Notes: generated by a model not told the origin, from the letters alone. A stretch of 64,000 bases of DNA from Xanthocytophaga flava (GCA_030068525.1 JASJOS010000004.1:496001-560000), one strand, 5' to 3'. Positions 17,805-27,510 are shown, counted from the first letter of the stretch. Numbers and translations are program-made.

Positions 17805-18578
17805 CTACCAGGTAAGGTCCTTTTTATCCAGAAACGCAGCAATACCTTTCTGACAATCTTCAGACGCACGTGCATGAGCATTAGCTTCTGCTGCATAGGT
17901 CATCGCATCAGCCAGTGTTTTTTGCCGGATGTCCGCCAGTAGTTTTTTAGTCCATGCCATGGATTGAGCAGAGTTTTGCTGACATAGCTGTTCAGCCAAT
18001 CCCATAATCTCACTATCCAGTACATCCGGCTCTATAACAAAGTTAATGAGTCCATACTCCTGAGCCTGTGAAGCAGGGATCAGATTGCCGGAAAGCAATA
18101 ATTCACGGGCTTTGCCATCTCCAATCTTGTTAGCCAGAAAATAGCTTACAATGGCGGGAATAAAACCAATTTTCACCTCTGTATACCCAAACCTGGCTTC
18201 TGGTACACTAAATGAAAAATCACAAACAGTTGCCAGTCCACATCCGCCTGCAATAGCATGTCCCTGAATCCGGGCAATTACCACTTTTGGCATTGTATAA
18301 ATCAACTCAAACAGTTGAGCTAGTTGTCGGGAATCTTCCAGATTTTCTTCATAGGTGTTGGTTTGCAATTGCTGCAAATATTCCAGATCTGCCCCGGCAC
18401 AAAACACTGGGCCATTTGCCTGGAGGATAATCACTTTTACATTCTGGTCCTCAACTGCCTTGGTAAGTAATTCGGTTAATTCCTTTACAACTATATGATT
18501 GAGTGCATTGCGTTTTTCAGGTCTATTGAGTGTTACCAATGCAATACGGTTCATAACAGCATATTCAGTCCAGCTCAT
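17805..18578 (-). CDS. Enoyl-CoA hydratase/isomerase, methylglutaconyl-CoA-hydratase-like
   Basis: A 257-residue crotonase-fold enzyme acting on a CoA thioester. NRPEKRNAL begins the fold; FCAGADL (59-65) and AIAGGCGLA give the oxyanion hole; TEVKIG holds Glu134, the second catalytic Glu. The position of the first catalytic Glu is Gly (in GGCGLATVCDF), as in LiuC-type methylglutaconyl-CoA hydratases of leucine breakdown, which it also resembles in VKIGFIPAIVSYF. No other leucine-degradation gene is in the window. It is transcribed alone, divergent from the metal-efflux locus. Confidence 0.85.
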   Translation of the reverse strand: MSWTEYAVMNRIALVTLNRPEKRNALNHIVVKELTELLTKAVEDQNVKVIILQANGPVFCAGADLEYLQQLQTNTYEENLEDSRQLAQLFELIYTMPKVVIARIQGHAIAGGCGLATVCDFSFSVPEARFGYTEVKIGFIPAIVSYFLANKIGDGKARELLLSGNLIPASQAQEYGLINFVIEPDVLDSEIMGLAEQLCQQNSAQSMAWTKKLLADIRQKTLADAMTYAAEANAHARASEDCQKGIAAFLDKKDLTW

Positions 18579-18678
18579 TCTAGTTCAAATTAGTCATATT
18601 CTAAATTGAAAGGAAGAATTGAAAAAATCAAAAAAAAGTGCGTTTTTTACGGGATAAAAGTCTGAGACTATTTTTTCT

Positions 18679-19071
18679 ATGAAATCAGGCATTGCACTTC
18701 TTCTCTCTTTTGTATTTTTCGCCGGTAGCCTGTTTCCGTTTACCGACGTCGAGGAAGCGTTTAAGATACCGAATCTGATTTCCCACTACTTTGAACATAC
18801 AGAATCCACAACCAAGGACTTAAGCGTCTGGGAATTTCTGCAGCTGCACTATGGGTTAAATTCATCACATGCCAAAAGCCACCACACAGAGACTGACCAC
18901 AGTCTGCCAATGTTTCATTCGCATTGTATAGGGCTGACATTTGTGATGCCACGTTTTCTTACTTTTCCCAGAATTCACCCCATAGCATTAACCCAATTTA
19001 CGTATTCTTTCTATCAGAATACCTACGCGTATCTGTTTTCTATCTCATTTCTCCGCCCTCCCCGGTACTAG
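18679..19071 (+). CDS. His-rich small exported protein ahead of a metal-efflux system
   Basis: A 130-residue protein with an N-terminal hydrophobic signal (MKSGIALLLSFVFFAGSLFP) and a His cluster at about residues 64-82 (SHAKSHHTETDH, then MFHSHC), a plausible metal-binding patch. The C-terminal part is aromatic and lacks charge. It lies 186 bp upstream of the CusA-like pump on the same strand. Family not recognised, but similar small His-rich proteins often precede this pump type in Bacteroidota (general knowledge, not checked here). A periplasmic metal sensor or scavenger role is inference. Confidence 0.65.
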   Translation: MKSGIALLLSFVFFAGSLFPFTDVEEAFKIPNLISHYFEHTESTTKDLSVWEFLQLHYGLNSSHAKSHHTETDHSLPMFHSHCIGLTFVMPRFLTFPRIHPIALTQFTYSFYQNTYAYLFSISFLRPPRY

Positions 19072-19257
19072 AAACACATATCTTTTTTGTATCCGTCTTA
19101 TTTTCAGACACACTATTTGCTTCATCTTAGTCAAATCAGTTCTGTGCAGGCAATTATGTATCTACACAAATCTGATCAACTATATGGCCTTCGTATGCTT
19201 CTGAACTTTGCAGGATACAGTCCTACCTTTAGTACACTATTCTAAATCATTCTTCTA

Positions 19258-22200
19258 ATGTTAGACAAAATCATTCATTTTTCCATACATAACAAACTCA
19301 TCATTGGACTGCTGACATTAGTACTGATCATCTGGGGTGGATGGTCACTTACACAGCTTCCGATTGATGCTGTACCGGATATTACCAGCAATCAGGTACA
19401 GATTATAACCCGAACACCTTCCTTAGCAGCACAGGAAGTAGAGCGGCTCATTACGTTTCCGATAGAGCAAACAATGGCCACCATTCCGGAAATTCTTGAA
19501 ATCCGCTCTTTTTCACGTTTTGGGCTATCCGTTGTAACCATTGTCTTTCAGGAACAGACCGACATTTACTGGGCACGACAACAGGTATTTGAACGATTAC
19601 AACAAGCCAAAAATGACATACCTGGAGGTGTAGGTGCACCTGAACTCGGACCTGTAACTACAGGGCTTGGGGAAATCTACCAATATACCATACATCCCCA
19701 AAAAGGCTATGAGAAGATGTATACGCCTATGGAACTACGCACTATTCAGGACTGGATTATACGCAGACAGCTATTGGGTACGGAGGGAGTAGCCGAAGTA
19801 AGTAGTTTTGGCGGTTATTTAAAACAATATGAAATAGCTCTTGACCCTAACCTGCTAAACAGTTATCATCTAAGCATTAACGATGTTTTTACTGCCTTAG
19901 AAAAAAACAATCAGAATACCGGAGGAGCGTATATTGATAAAAAGCCCAATGCTTATTTTATCCGAAGCGAAGGTCTCATAGGCGATACCACCGACATCAA
20001 GAAGATAGTAATAAAGCAGAATGGGAATGGCATTCCGGTACTGATTGGAAATATCGGCAGGGTCACTTACGGACATGCTACCCGGTACGGTGCTATGACC
20101 TATAACGATCAAGGGGAAGTAGTAGGAGCTATTGTGATGATGCTAAAAGGAGAAAACTCATCTAAAGTCATCAATAATGTAAAAAAGAGGATTGCACAAA
20201 TCCAGAAAACGCTTCCAATAGGACTGGTTATAGATGCCTATCTGGATCGTACCCGACTGGTCAACAATGCCATCAGTACAGTAGAGCAGAACCTGCTGGA
20301 AGGTGCACTGATTGTGATTTTTGTGCTGGTTATTATGCTGGGTAACCTACGAGCAGGACTGGTTGTCGCTTCTGTTATTCCACTGGCAATGCTCTTCGCT
20401 GTTTCTATGATGCATCTGTTTGGGGTGTCAGGCAACCTGATGAGTCTGGGAGCTATTGACTTTGGATTAATTGTCGATGGGGCTGTGATTATTGTCGAAG
20501 CCACTTTACATCATATAGTTCAGCAAAAATACAGCCATAGGCTTTCTCAGGAGGAGATGGATCGGGAAGTATATCAGGCTGCCATTAAAATCCGCAGTTC
20601 AGCGGCCTTTGGAGAAATTATTATCCTGATTGTATACCTGCCTATTCTAACACTGACAGGTATTGAAGGTAAAATGTTCAGACCTATGGCTCAGGTAGTA
20701 TCATTTGCTATTCTGGGAGCTTTTATTCTTAGCCTCACTTATGTGCCTATGGTATCGGCTTTATGCCTCAGTAAAAATAGCGGACACACCAAGCCCACCC
20801 TGGCTGACAGGTTAATGAAATATCTTCATCGCGTATATACTCCAGTACTTCATTTCGCCCTTAGCCGAAAAAAGCTCATATTAGGTATTTCAGTTATAGC
20901 GTTAGTCGCTTCTCTATTTTTATTTACTACACTGGGAGGGGAATTTATTCCCACACTCGAGGAAGGTGACTTTGCAGTAGAAACAAGGCTGGTAACAGGT
21001 AGCTCAGTGTCACAAACTATTGAGACAGCTCAAAAGGCTGCAGCTATCTTGTTAAAACAATTTCCGGAAATCAAAGAAGTGGTCGGCAAAGTAGGATCTT
21101 CTGAAGTTCCCACAGATCCAATGCCTATTGAATCCTGTGATCTGATGATTATCCTCAAAGATAAATCCGAATGGGTCAGCGCATCCAATCGCGAAGAATT
21201 GGCTCAGAAAATGCATGAAGCACTCAGTGCACTTCCAGGTGTTTCTTTTGGATTCCAGCAACCTATTCAGATGCGGTTTAATGAATTGGCAACTGGTGCC
21301 CGACAGGATGTGGTTTTAAAGATTTATGGAGAGGACCTCAATACACTGGCAGAACAAGCAAAAGTACTGGGTAAGCTGATTCGAAAAGTACAGGGAGCTG
21401 AGGATCTTTATATTGAACAGATTACAGGACTACCACAGATTGTAGTGAACTATAACCGGGATAAGATTGCAGAGTATGGTCTTGCCATTGAAGACATAAA
21501 TAAAGTCATACGGGCAGGATTTGCAGGGGAATCAGCCGGATTAGTCTTTGAAGGAGAACGTAGATTTGACCTTATGGTACGTCTGGAACAAGGCAAACGG
21601 CAATCTATAGAAGATGTAACAAACCTGTATATTTCCACTCCTGATGGCAATCAGATTCCGTTATCACAGGTAGCTACGGTAGAATTAAAAAACGGACCGA
21701 ATCAGATCCAACGAGACAATGCCCAAAGACGAATTACTGTCGGTTTTAATGTTCGTAACCGAGATGTACAGAGTATAGTACAAGAAATACAAGATCGGAT
21801 TGAAAGGGAAATTAAACTTCCTACAGGCTATTATGTGACCTATGGTGGTACATTTGAAAACCTTCTGGAAGCACGCCAACGGTTGTCAGTAGCGGTTCCG
21901 GTAGCATTGGCTCTTATCTTTATTCTGCTCTATTTCACCTTCAGCTCCATTATGCAAAGCATTCTGATATTCACAGCTATTCCCCTTTCAGCTATAGGCG
22001 GCATTGTAGCTCTCTGGTTACGCAATATGCCTTTCAGTATATCAGCAGGCATTGGATTTATTGCATTGTTTGGTGTGGCAGTTTTAAATGGTATTGTCTT
22101 ATTGGGAGAATTTAACCGGTTAAAACAAAATGGCCTTACCAACCTGCAGGATATTATTCTTCAGGGAACAGAAACCCGGCTTCGCCCCGTACTCATGACT

Positions 22201-23754
22201 GCCCTAGTAGCCTCATTGGGCTTTTTACCGATGGCTCTTTCGCAAGGAGCCGGAGGAGAAGTACAGAAGCCTCTTGCCACAGTTGTTATTGGTGGACTGG
22301 TGTCTTCTACCTTGCTTACATTGCTGGTATTACCTGTATTATATATGCTTTTCGAAAAGTCAGGAAATATAACAGAGCATAATCTGCCAAACAACACCTA
22401 TGACTCTTCTTCTGAAGATAAACCTGATTATGAAAGTCCATCTTCAATTCGAAAAATACTGGCAGTGAACTGGCCCAAATCAGGCTTACATCTATCTGTT
22501 CGTTTTTGGCCTTTTGTTTTTGTAATGTTTTTGATCAGTATTCTGGTTTATCAGACAGGTAATGCACAAACGTCTCCTATGTCTCTCAGTCTGGAAAAGG
22601 CTATCACGTTAGCTCTGCAAAATAACCTGGAGGTACAGTCTGGGCTTTATGAAATAGATGCGCAGAAAATGTTGCAACGTACAGCATCCGATATTGGCAA
22701 AACCAACATCAACTGGATGGGAGGCCAATACAACAGCGTTAACTTTGACAATAGCTTTACGATCAGCCAAAACATCCCCTTCCCTCTCCTATTGAGTCGG
22801 AGAGCCAACTACCAGGAAGCCCAAACCCAAACGGTGGAAAGAAGACTGGCTGTGACACAAAATGCGTTGGTACATCAGGTAAAATCAACATACGAGTTGT
22901 TGGTACTAGCCAAAGCCCGGCATCAGTTGTATCAGGAACAAGATAGTATATTCAGCCAGTTTGTACGTTCGGCTCAGGTCCGTTACCGTACAGGGGAAAG
23001 TACCTTTCTTGAACAATCCACTGCCGAGAGTCAGTTACAGGAAATCCGGTTGCAACTGTCACAAAACGAATCAGATATTTTGATTGCCCAGTCCCAATTA
23101 CAGACACTTCTCAATCAGACACAACCTATCACAGCAACCGACGAGGTTCTACAAAAACAAACTTTGTCTATACAACTGGCAGATACCAATGCATTGCTCC
23201 AAAATCCAATTATTCTGTATTATCACCAGCAAGTAATTACAGCCAGACAGTTTACCCGTGTAGAAAGAGCATTGGCATTACCAGATTTCACCATTGGGTA
23301 TTTTAATCAGTCGCTTATTGGGACTCAGGTCATTAATGGACAGGATCGTTTTTTTAATGGCAGTAAACGTTTCCAGGGCATAGAGGCAGGAATTTCTTTG
23401 CCCTTGTGGTTTCGTCCGTTTCGGGCAAGAACACAAGCAGCCTCTCTCAATGAAAAAATTGCCCAAACTCAGGTACAATACTATCAGAAAGCTATTGGAC
23501 AACAATGGCAACAGGCAATCCAGGAATATACCAAGTATCTGAAAAGTCTGGAATACTATGAGAAAACAGCTTTGCCTACTGCAAAACTCATTCTGGGAAA
23601 TGCCCAAAAAGCATATCGTGCTGGCGAAATAGGCTATCTCGAATATAGCCAGGGTCTGAACCGATCATTAATGATTCGTATGCAATACCTGGAAACTTTG
23701 CATCGATTTAACCAAGCGGTCATCCAGATCGAATTCCTTGCCGGACAGAAATAA
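19258..23754 (+). CDS. CusA/CzcA-type heavy-metal RND pump fused to a TolC-like domain
   Basis: A 1498-residue fusion. Residues 1 to about 1040 form a CusA/CzcA RND pump: SQLPIDAVPDITSNQVQI at the start, 12 membrane segments, porter domains, and the TM4 motif GAIDFGLIVDGAVIIVEA (about 398-412) with the Asp of the proton path. After a 60-residue linker, a hydrophobic segment (about 1080-1100, FWPFVFVMFLISILVYQTGNAQ) resembles an internal signal peptide, and residues 1105-1498 are a TolC-like outer-membrane factor with coiled-coil repeats. It should expel monovalent or divalent metal ions (Cu, Ag, Co, Zn or Cd). The adaptor gene follows 26 bp later, completing the tripartite pump. Confidence 0.92.
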   Translation: MLDKIIHFSIHNKLIIGLLTLVLIIWGGWSLTQLPIDAVPDITSNQVQIITRTPSLAAQEVERLITFPIEQTMATIPEILEIRSFSRFGLSVVTIVFQEQTDIYWARQQVFERLQQAKNDIPGGVGAPELGPVTTGLGEIYQYTIHPQKGYEKMYTPMELRTIQDWIIRRQLLGTEGVAEVSSFGGYLKQYEIALDPNLLNSYHLSINDVFTALEKNNQNTGGAYIDKKPNAYFIRSEGLIGDTTDIKKIVIKQNGNGIPVLIGNIGRVTYGHATRYGAMTYNDQGEVVGAIVMMLKGENSSKVINNVKKRIAQIQKTLPIGLVIDAYLDRTRLVNNAISTVEQNLLEGALIVIFVLVIMLGNLRAGLVVASVIPLAMLFAVSMMHLFGVSGNLMSLGAIDFGLIVDGAVIIVEATLHHIVQQKYSHRLSQEEMDREVYQAAIKIRSSAAFGEIIILIVYLPILTLTGIEGKMFRPMAQVVSFAILGAFILSLTYVPMVSALCLSKNSGHTKPTLADRLMKYLHRVYTPVLHFALSRKKLILGISVIALVASLFLFTTLGGEFIPTLEEGDFAVETRLVTGSSVSQTIETAQKAAAILLKQFPEIKEVVGKVGSSEVPTDPMPIESCDLMIILKDKSEWVSASNREELAQKMHEALSALPGVSFGFQQPIQMRFNELATGARQDVVLKIYGEDLNTLAEQAKVLGKLIRKVQGAEDLYIEQITGLPQIVVNYNRDKIAEYGLAIEDINKVIRAGFAGESAGLVFEGERRFDLMVRLEQGKRQSIEDVTNLYISTPDGNQIPLSQVATVELKNGPNQIQRDNAQRRITVGFNVRNRDVQSIVQEIQDRIEREIKLPTGYYVTYGGTFENLLEARQRLSVAVPVALALIFILLYFTFSSIMQSILIFTAIPLSAIGGIVALWLRNMPFSISAGIGFIALFGVAVLNGIVLLGEFNRLKQNGLTNLQDIILQGTETRLRPVLMTALVASLGFLPMALSQGAGGEVQKPLATVVIGGLVSSTLLTLLVLPVLYMLFEKSGNITEHNLPNNTYDSSSEDKPDYESPSSIRKILAVNWPKSGLHLSVRFWPFVFVMFLISILVYQTGNAQTSPMSLSLEKAITLALQNNLEVQSGLYEIDAQKMLQRTASDIGKTNINWMGGQYNSVNFDNSFTISQNIPFPLLLSRRANYQEAQTQTVERRLAVTQNALVHQVKSTYELLVLAKARHQLYQEQDSIFSQFVRSAQVRYRTGESTFLEQSTAESQLQEIRLQLSQNESDILIAQSQLQTLLNQTQPITATDEVLQKQTLSIQLADTNALLQNPIILYYHQQVITARQFTRVERALALPDFTIGYFNQSLIGTQVINGQDRFFNGSKRFQGIEAGISLPLWFRPFRARTQAASLNEKIAQTQVQYYQKAIGQQWQQAIQEYTKYLKSLEYYEKTALPTAKLILGNAQKAYRAGEIGYLEYSQGLNRSLMIRMQYLETLHRFNQAVIQIEFLAGQK

Positions 23755-23780
23755 TCACCTTCTAACTGACACTATAGTTT

Positions 23781-24968
23781 ATGTATATATATTCTTTCGC
23801 CTTATTCTTAACCAGAATAACCAAAGTAGCGAGTCTTTTTCTTTTGCTTTGTATTTTCAGTTGCAGCACTAAAACCGAACCAGCTTCCGAAGAAACACCA
23901 AGTACCGATAGTACAGACGAGGATGTGGTTTTCCTGACAAATCTTCAATACCAAACCGCTGGTATTCAACTAGGCTCTATAACCATGCGTAACATCAGTG
24001 GTACACTCAAAGTTAATGGTATGCTGGATGTTCCTCCACAAAATCTGGTTAGCATCTCACCACCCATGGGAGGATTTCTGAAAAGTACCCCTCTATTGCA
24101 GGGAATGCAGGTAAAAAAGGGACAGGCCATTGCTGTGATTGAGAACCTGGATTTTATACAATTACAACAGGAATACCTGGATACGAAGAGCCAACTGGAG
24201 TTTCAGGAAGCAGAATACCAACGTCAGCAGGAATTAAGCAAAGAAAATGTCAATGCACTAAAAACGCTACAACAGACCAAAGCACAATACCAGAGTACAC
24301 TGGCTCGCTTTAAAGGATTACAGGCCAAACTGCGGTTTATTCATTTGAATCCGGAAAATGTAGGCAAAGGGTCTATTCAAAGTACTATCTCGTTACACTC
24401 TCCTATCAATGGCTTTGTCACACAGGTACATGGTAATTTGGGGGCTTATATCAATGCTACAGATGTTCTGTTTAAAATTGTTGACCCTGAACATCTTCAT
24501 GCCGAATTGACTATTTTCGAGAAAGACATTCCCAGTATCAAGATTGGTCAGAAAGTACGGTTTGTACTGGCCAATGAGACAAAAGAACGAACAGCTACTG
24601 TTTATCTGATCCGAAAAGAGATTGCTGAAGATCGAAGCATTGGTGTACACTGCCATCTGGACCAGGAAGACGACAATTTATTTCCGGGCACTTATCTTTC
24701 CGGCTGGCTGGAAACCAGCGCATTGGCAGTTCCTACCTTACCTGAAGAGTCAGTGATTTTGTCAGGAGAGAAAAAGTATATCTTTATATTGAAGAAAAGG
24801 ACCCAAGAAGGCGTATACTTTGAACGCAAGGAAATCCAGACTGGCAATACCGAACTATCCTATAGTGAAATCAAATCGATGACCTCTGCCGACTCTCCCA
24901 ATGCTATTGTAGTAAAAGGAGCATATGATTTATGGGCTGCCATGACTAATACAGAGGAAGAAGAATAA
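23781..24968 (+). CDS. Efflux RND periplasmic adaptor (CusB-like lipoprotein)
   Basis: A 395-residue membrane-fusion protein. A signal with lipobox (LLLCIFSCSTK, Cys about residue 29) anchors it to the membrane. Then come a barrel-sandwich part with GGFLKSTPLLQGMQVKKGQAIAVIEN, an alpha-hairpin (about 140-190), the second lipoyl half ISLHSPINGFVTQVHGNLGAYI, and beta-barrel and membrane-proximal domains. It links the RND pump to the TolC part in the periplasm. It is 26 bp behind the CusA-TolC gene and the last gene of the operon; a strong terminator follows at 24994-25047. Confidence 0.9.
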   Translation: MYIYSFALFLTRITKVASLFLLLCIFSCSTKTEPASEETPSTDSTDEDVVFLTNLQYQTAGIQLGSITMRNISGTLKVNGMLDVPPQNLVSISPPMGGFLKSTPLLQGMQVKKGQAIAVIENLDFIQLQQEYLDTKSQLEFQEAEYQRQQELSKENVNALKTLQQTKAQYQSTLARFKGLQAKLRFIHLNPENVGKGSIQSTISLHSPINGFVTQVHGNLGAYINATDVLFKIVDPEHLHAELTIFEKDIPSIKIGQKVRFVLANETKERTATVYLIRKEIAEDRSIGVHCHLDQEDDNLFPGTYLSGWLETSALAVPTLPEESVILSGEKKYIFILKKRTQEGVYFERKEIQTGNTELSYSEIKSMTSADSPNAIVVKGAYDLWAAMTNTEEEE

Positions 24969-24993
24969 AAGAGAGTACAGTCATAACTTTACA

Positions 24994-25047
24994 GTGCGCA
25001 TAGTTATAGGTAAATAAGTATTTTACCCGAACTATGCGCATTATTTT
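24994..25047 (+). terminator. Terminator of the metal-efflux operon
   Basis: A long stem with outer arms 24994-25002 (TGCGCATAG) and 25031-25039, an inner GGTAAA/TTTACC pairing, then TATTTTTTT. The remaining stretch to 25301 (about 250 bp) holds no gene that I can see. Confidence 0.85.
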
Positions 25048-25301
25048 TTTGCGGTGAATTGTGACCAAACACAAAACTTGCGGTTTGTTCTATGCAAAAA
25101 ACTTTTCTGCGGTTTATTCAACACATCAGCAAATTTGAAGTAAACTCCAGGCAAAATTGTTTTTGCCCAAACAAACCAGAGAAGCTCTTCAATAGGTTGC
25201 ATACGTTGAACTCAACGCATCAAACTGTTTTAAACTACACTATGCTCAACTAACAGATAAGCAAAACTGTACAATGGAAAATATACCGGATGAAAATGCT
25301 T

Positions 25302-26051
25302 TTACTCTGGTAAGATATTTTCTAATGCGGCCTTCCAGCCAAGCTTTGCAACAACGTCTGAAAATGAGGCATCCAAAGGTGCAGTGATGGCTAGTGACTG
25401 CCCTGTAACCGGATGGATAAATTCCATTTTTACAGCATGTAATAAGAGCCGATGGCAATCAAACTGCTGGCGAAAGAAAACATTGTGTTTCCCATCGCCA
25501 TGAGTGGTATCTCCTACTACATGATGGAAGATATGTTTCATATGCCGCCGGATTTGTCGGTTTCGTCCGGTTAATGGTCTCACCTGAATCAGCGAATAAC
25601 GTGTGGTCGGGTGTTTAGCAACCTGAAAGGGCAGTTCCACTGTTGCCAACCGTTTGTATTCTGTAATGGCACTTTGTGCAGGAGCATCTTTCACAGCCTG
25701 CTGGTCAGTCATCTTATCCCACATTTTGGTTAAGGGATAATCTATGACTTCCTCTTCTGCTGTATATCCTCTTACCACCACCAGATAGGTCTTGATTGTC
25801 TGTTTGTCTTCAATAGCTTTACTCATCTCACGGGCAGTATCCCTGTTCAGAGCAAATAACAGCACCCCTGAGGTAGGTTTATCCAATCTGTGCAATAAAT
25901 AAATACGTTTTTTTAACTGCTTGCGAAGCACCTGTTGTGCATTAACCAATTCATACTTATCCATCTCACTTTTATGAACCAGCATGCCCGCAGGTTTATT
26001 TACAGCCACTAACCACTCGTCCTGATAAAGAATTTCCAATGAATCTGCCAC
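25302..26051 (-). CDS. truC: tRNA pseudouridine(65) synthase TruC
   Basis: A 249-residue RluA-type pseudouridine synthase. It follows the TruC pattern closely: LEILYQDEWLVAVNKPAGMLVH at the start, HRLDKPTSGVLLF (54-66, catalytic Asp57), DYPLTKMWDK, ATVELPFQVAKHPTTRYSL, TGRNRQIRRHMKH, GDTTHGDGKHN, and HRLLLHAVKMEFIHP. TruC converts U65 of certain tRNAs to pseudouridine. The start is a GTG at 26051, giving the expected N-terminus; no ATG fits better. The Nudix regulator gene lies just upstream on the same strand, 58 bp away. Confidence 0.9.
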   Translation of the reverse strand: MADSLEILYQDEWLVAVNKPAGMLVHKSEMDKYELVNAQQVLRKQLKKRIYLLHRLDKPTSGVLLFALNRDTAREMSKAIEDKQTIKTYLVVVRGYTAEEEVIDYPLTKMWDKMTDQQAVKDAPAQSAITEYKRLATVELPFQVAKHPTTRYSLIQVRPLTGRNRQIRRHMKHIFHHVVGDTTHGDGKHNVFFRQQFDCHRLLLHAVKMEFIHPVTGQSLAITAPLDASFSDVVAKLGWKAALENILPE

Positions 26052-26109
26052 AAAAGAAATAAGCTTGTCTGTATAGGGACTACTATACTGATAGTAGTTT
26101 TCAGATATA

Positions 26110-26841
26110 CTAAATAAAGCTGTTGGGAATAAAATTAAGAAATGAATTAAACTGTTTCTGATACTTTTCAGTATCTACGCTATATAAGAAGGCCCCTTTT
26201 TTTGAATATCCTTTCTGCTTCTCTTTCAGCTTTACAAGTAAACTGGTAGAAAGTATCTTTCGGCTAAAGTTTCGTTTGTCAAATGAGGTAGCAAAGATCG
26301 CTTCATATAGCTTTTGAAGTTGCGGAATGGTAAATTTTTCAGGCAACAATTCAAATCCGATAGGATGCTGGGATGCCTTATACCGTAGTTTCTCAATAGC
26401 CAGTTCAATCATAGCTTTGTGGTCAAAGAGTAAATCCAAGCCATCGAGTTGATTGAGAGAGAACCAGTGCGCATCATAGGTGTGGGATATTTTCTGTTCA
26501 TAGTCAGCCACATTGATCAGAGCAAAATACGCTATTGAAACCGTTCGCTCTACTGGGTCACGTTGTGGATCACCAAAGCTATATAACTGTTCCAGATAGA
26601 TATTAGTCAGATTAGTTAACTCATACAAAATTCGGGAAGCTGCCTGTCCCAATCCTTCTCCAGGTTGTAACCATCCTCCCATCAACGACCATGTTTCCCT
26701 ATTGGCTTCGACCCCACGACGGACCAGCAATAATTTAAGTTCATCCCCATCAAACCCGAAAATAATAGAATCAAGAGCTACCAGGCATCGGGTTTGATAA
26801 CGGTATTCTTCCAGCATTTTGTTTTTGAGTTCTTCCTGCAT
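26110..26841 (-). CDS. NrtR/AraR-like Nudix-domain transcription regulator
   Basis: A 243-residue protein with an N-terminal Nudix domain (about 15-140) and a C-terminal winged-helix region (about 150-230, ending KGAFLYSVDTEKYQKQF). The Nudix box begins GWLQPGEGLGQAASR, but the catalytic R-E-x-x-E-E core reads RILYEL, so key Glu residues are missing; this is expected of regulators that only sense a nucleotide-like or sugar effector. The ATG at 26841 (MQEELKNKMLEEYRYQTR) is preferred over a TTG at 26895. It is divergent from 27039 across a 197-bp gap that holds a perfect palindrome, a natural operator candidate. Related Bacteroidota proteins control pentose use; no such genes are nearby. Confidence 0.8.
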   Translation of the reverse strand: MQEELKNKMLEEYRYQTRCLVALDSIIFGFDGDELKLLLVRRGVEANRETWSLMGGWLQPGEGLGQAASRILYELTNLTNIYLEQLYSFGDPQRDPVERTVSIAYFALINVADYEQKISHTYDAHWFSLNQLDGLDLLFDHKAMIELAIEKLRYKASQHPIGFELLPEKFTIPQLQKLYEAIFATSFDKRNFSRKILSTSLLVKLKEKQKGYSKKGAFLYSVDTEKYQKQFNSFLNFIPNSFI

Positions 26842-26993
26842 TGTATAGGTAAGAAAGCCTAGGTTGGATAAAGTGAGTGTAAAATAGCTTCTCAACTACA
26901 AAAGAATAGATTTCACCCAGAAAAACAAAACTATCCTGCAGTACTCATCTGCGGTTATTTAAAAGTAATACTTGAATGGTATCATTTTTTATA

Positions 26994-27039
26994 TTAATTT
27001 AATGTTAATCAAATTGATCATTAGTTAACATTAAATTAA
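26994..27039. promoter_or_regulatory. Perfect 15-bp inverted repeat, candidate operator or start-codon hairpin
   Basis: Arms 26994-27008 (TTAATTTAATGTTAA) and 27025-27039 (TTAACATTAAATTAA) are exact reverse complements, 16 nt apart. The right arm ends on the A of the ATG of 27039-27398. It may be bound by the neighbouring Nudix regulator, or fold in mRNA and hide the start. Confidence 0.65.
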
Positions 27040-27398
27040 TGAACACTTCCAACATACCATCCGACTCACACGATGCGAAACAATTAACTGTGATTGATGG
27101 CACGTGTTATATCTGGCATAAGAATGCCTGGAAGAAGTATGACAAGTACCGTATAAAACACCGTCGCAAGAAATTTGTCCGATTAGTTAAACGACTGGTA
27201 AGTGGCCCCATTGCAGGTATGGCAATAGGTATTCTGACCTATCGTCTTTTGCAATTACCTCTGTTTGTATCTATATCCATAGCCCTTAGTATTGCAGCAG
27301 CGGGTTTATATCTGCGATTTCGCTATGTGAAGTATTTCTACCTCGGCTTTGTAGGATTGCTGTATGTGTTCCTTTTTCTACGAGTCCTTCTACGTTAA
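27039..27398 (+). CDS. Small membrane protein, hypothetical
   Basis: A 119-residue protein. Residues 1-55 are soluble, with CYIWHKNAWKKYDKYRIKHRRKKFVRLVKR, strongly basic. Two or three membrane segments follow (about 58-76, 78-93 and 100-117). I do not recognise a family. The start codon overlaps the right arm of a perfect palindrome, and the Nudix regulator is divergent, so this may be the regulator's target (inference). A strong bidirectional terminator lies downstream. Confidence 0.6.
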   Translation: MNTSNIPSDSHDAKQLTVIDGTCYIWHKNAWKKYDKYRIKHRRKKFVRLVKRLVSGPIAGMAIGILTYRLLQLPLFVSISIALSIAAAGLYLRFRYVKYFYLGFVGLLYVFLFLRVLLR

Positions 27399-27440
27399 AA
27401 TACTGTTCCATATTACAAATCATTTGTTCGTATAACATAG

Positions 27441-27490
27441 TATAAAACAAAAAGTCCTTTCTGTTTCCAGAAAGGACTTTTTGTTTTATA
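27441..27490. terminator. Perfect 23-bp bidirectional terminator
   Basis: Arms 27441-27463 and 27468-27490 are exact reverse complements with a 4-nt loop (TTTC). A-rich and T-rich ends give a T-tract in both directions, serving the convergent small membrane protein and OmpA genes. Confidence 0.9.
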
Positions 27491-27510
27491 GACTAACGTC
27501 TTGATTATTT

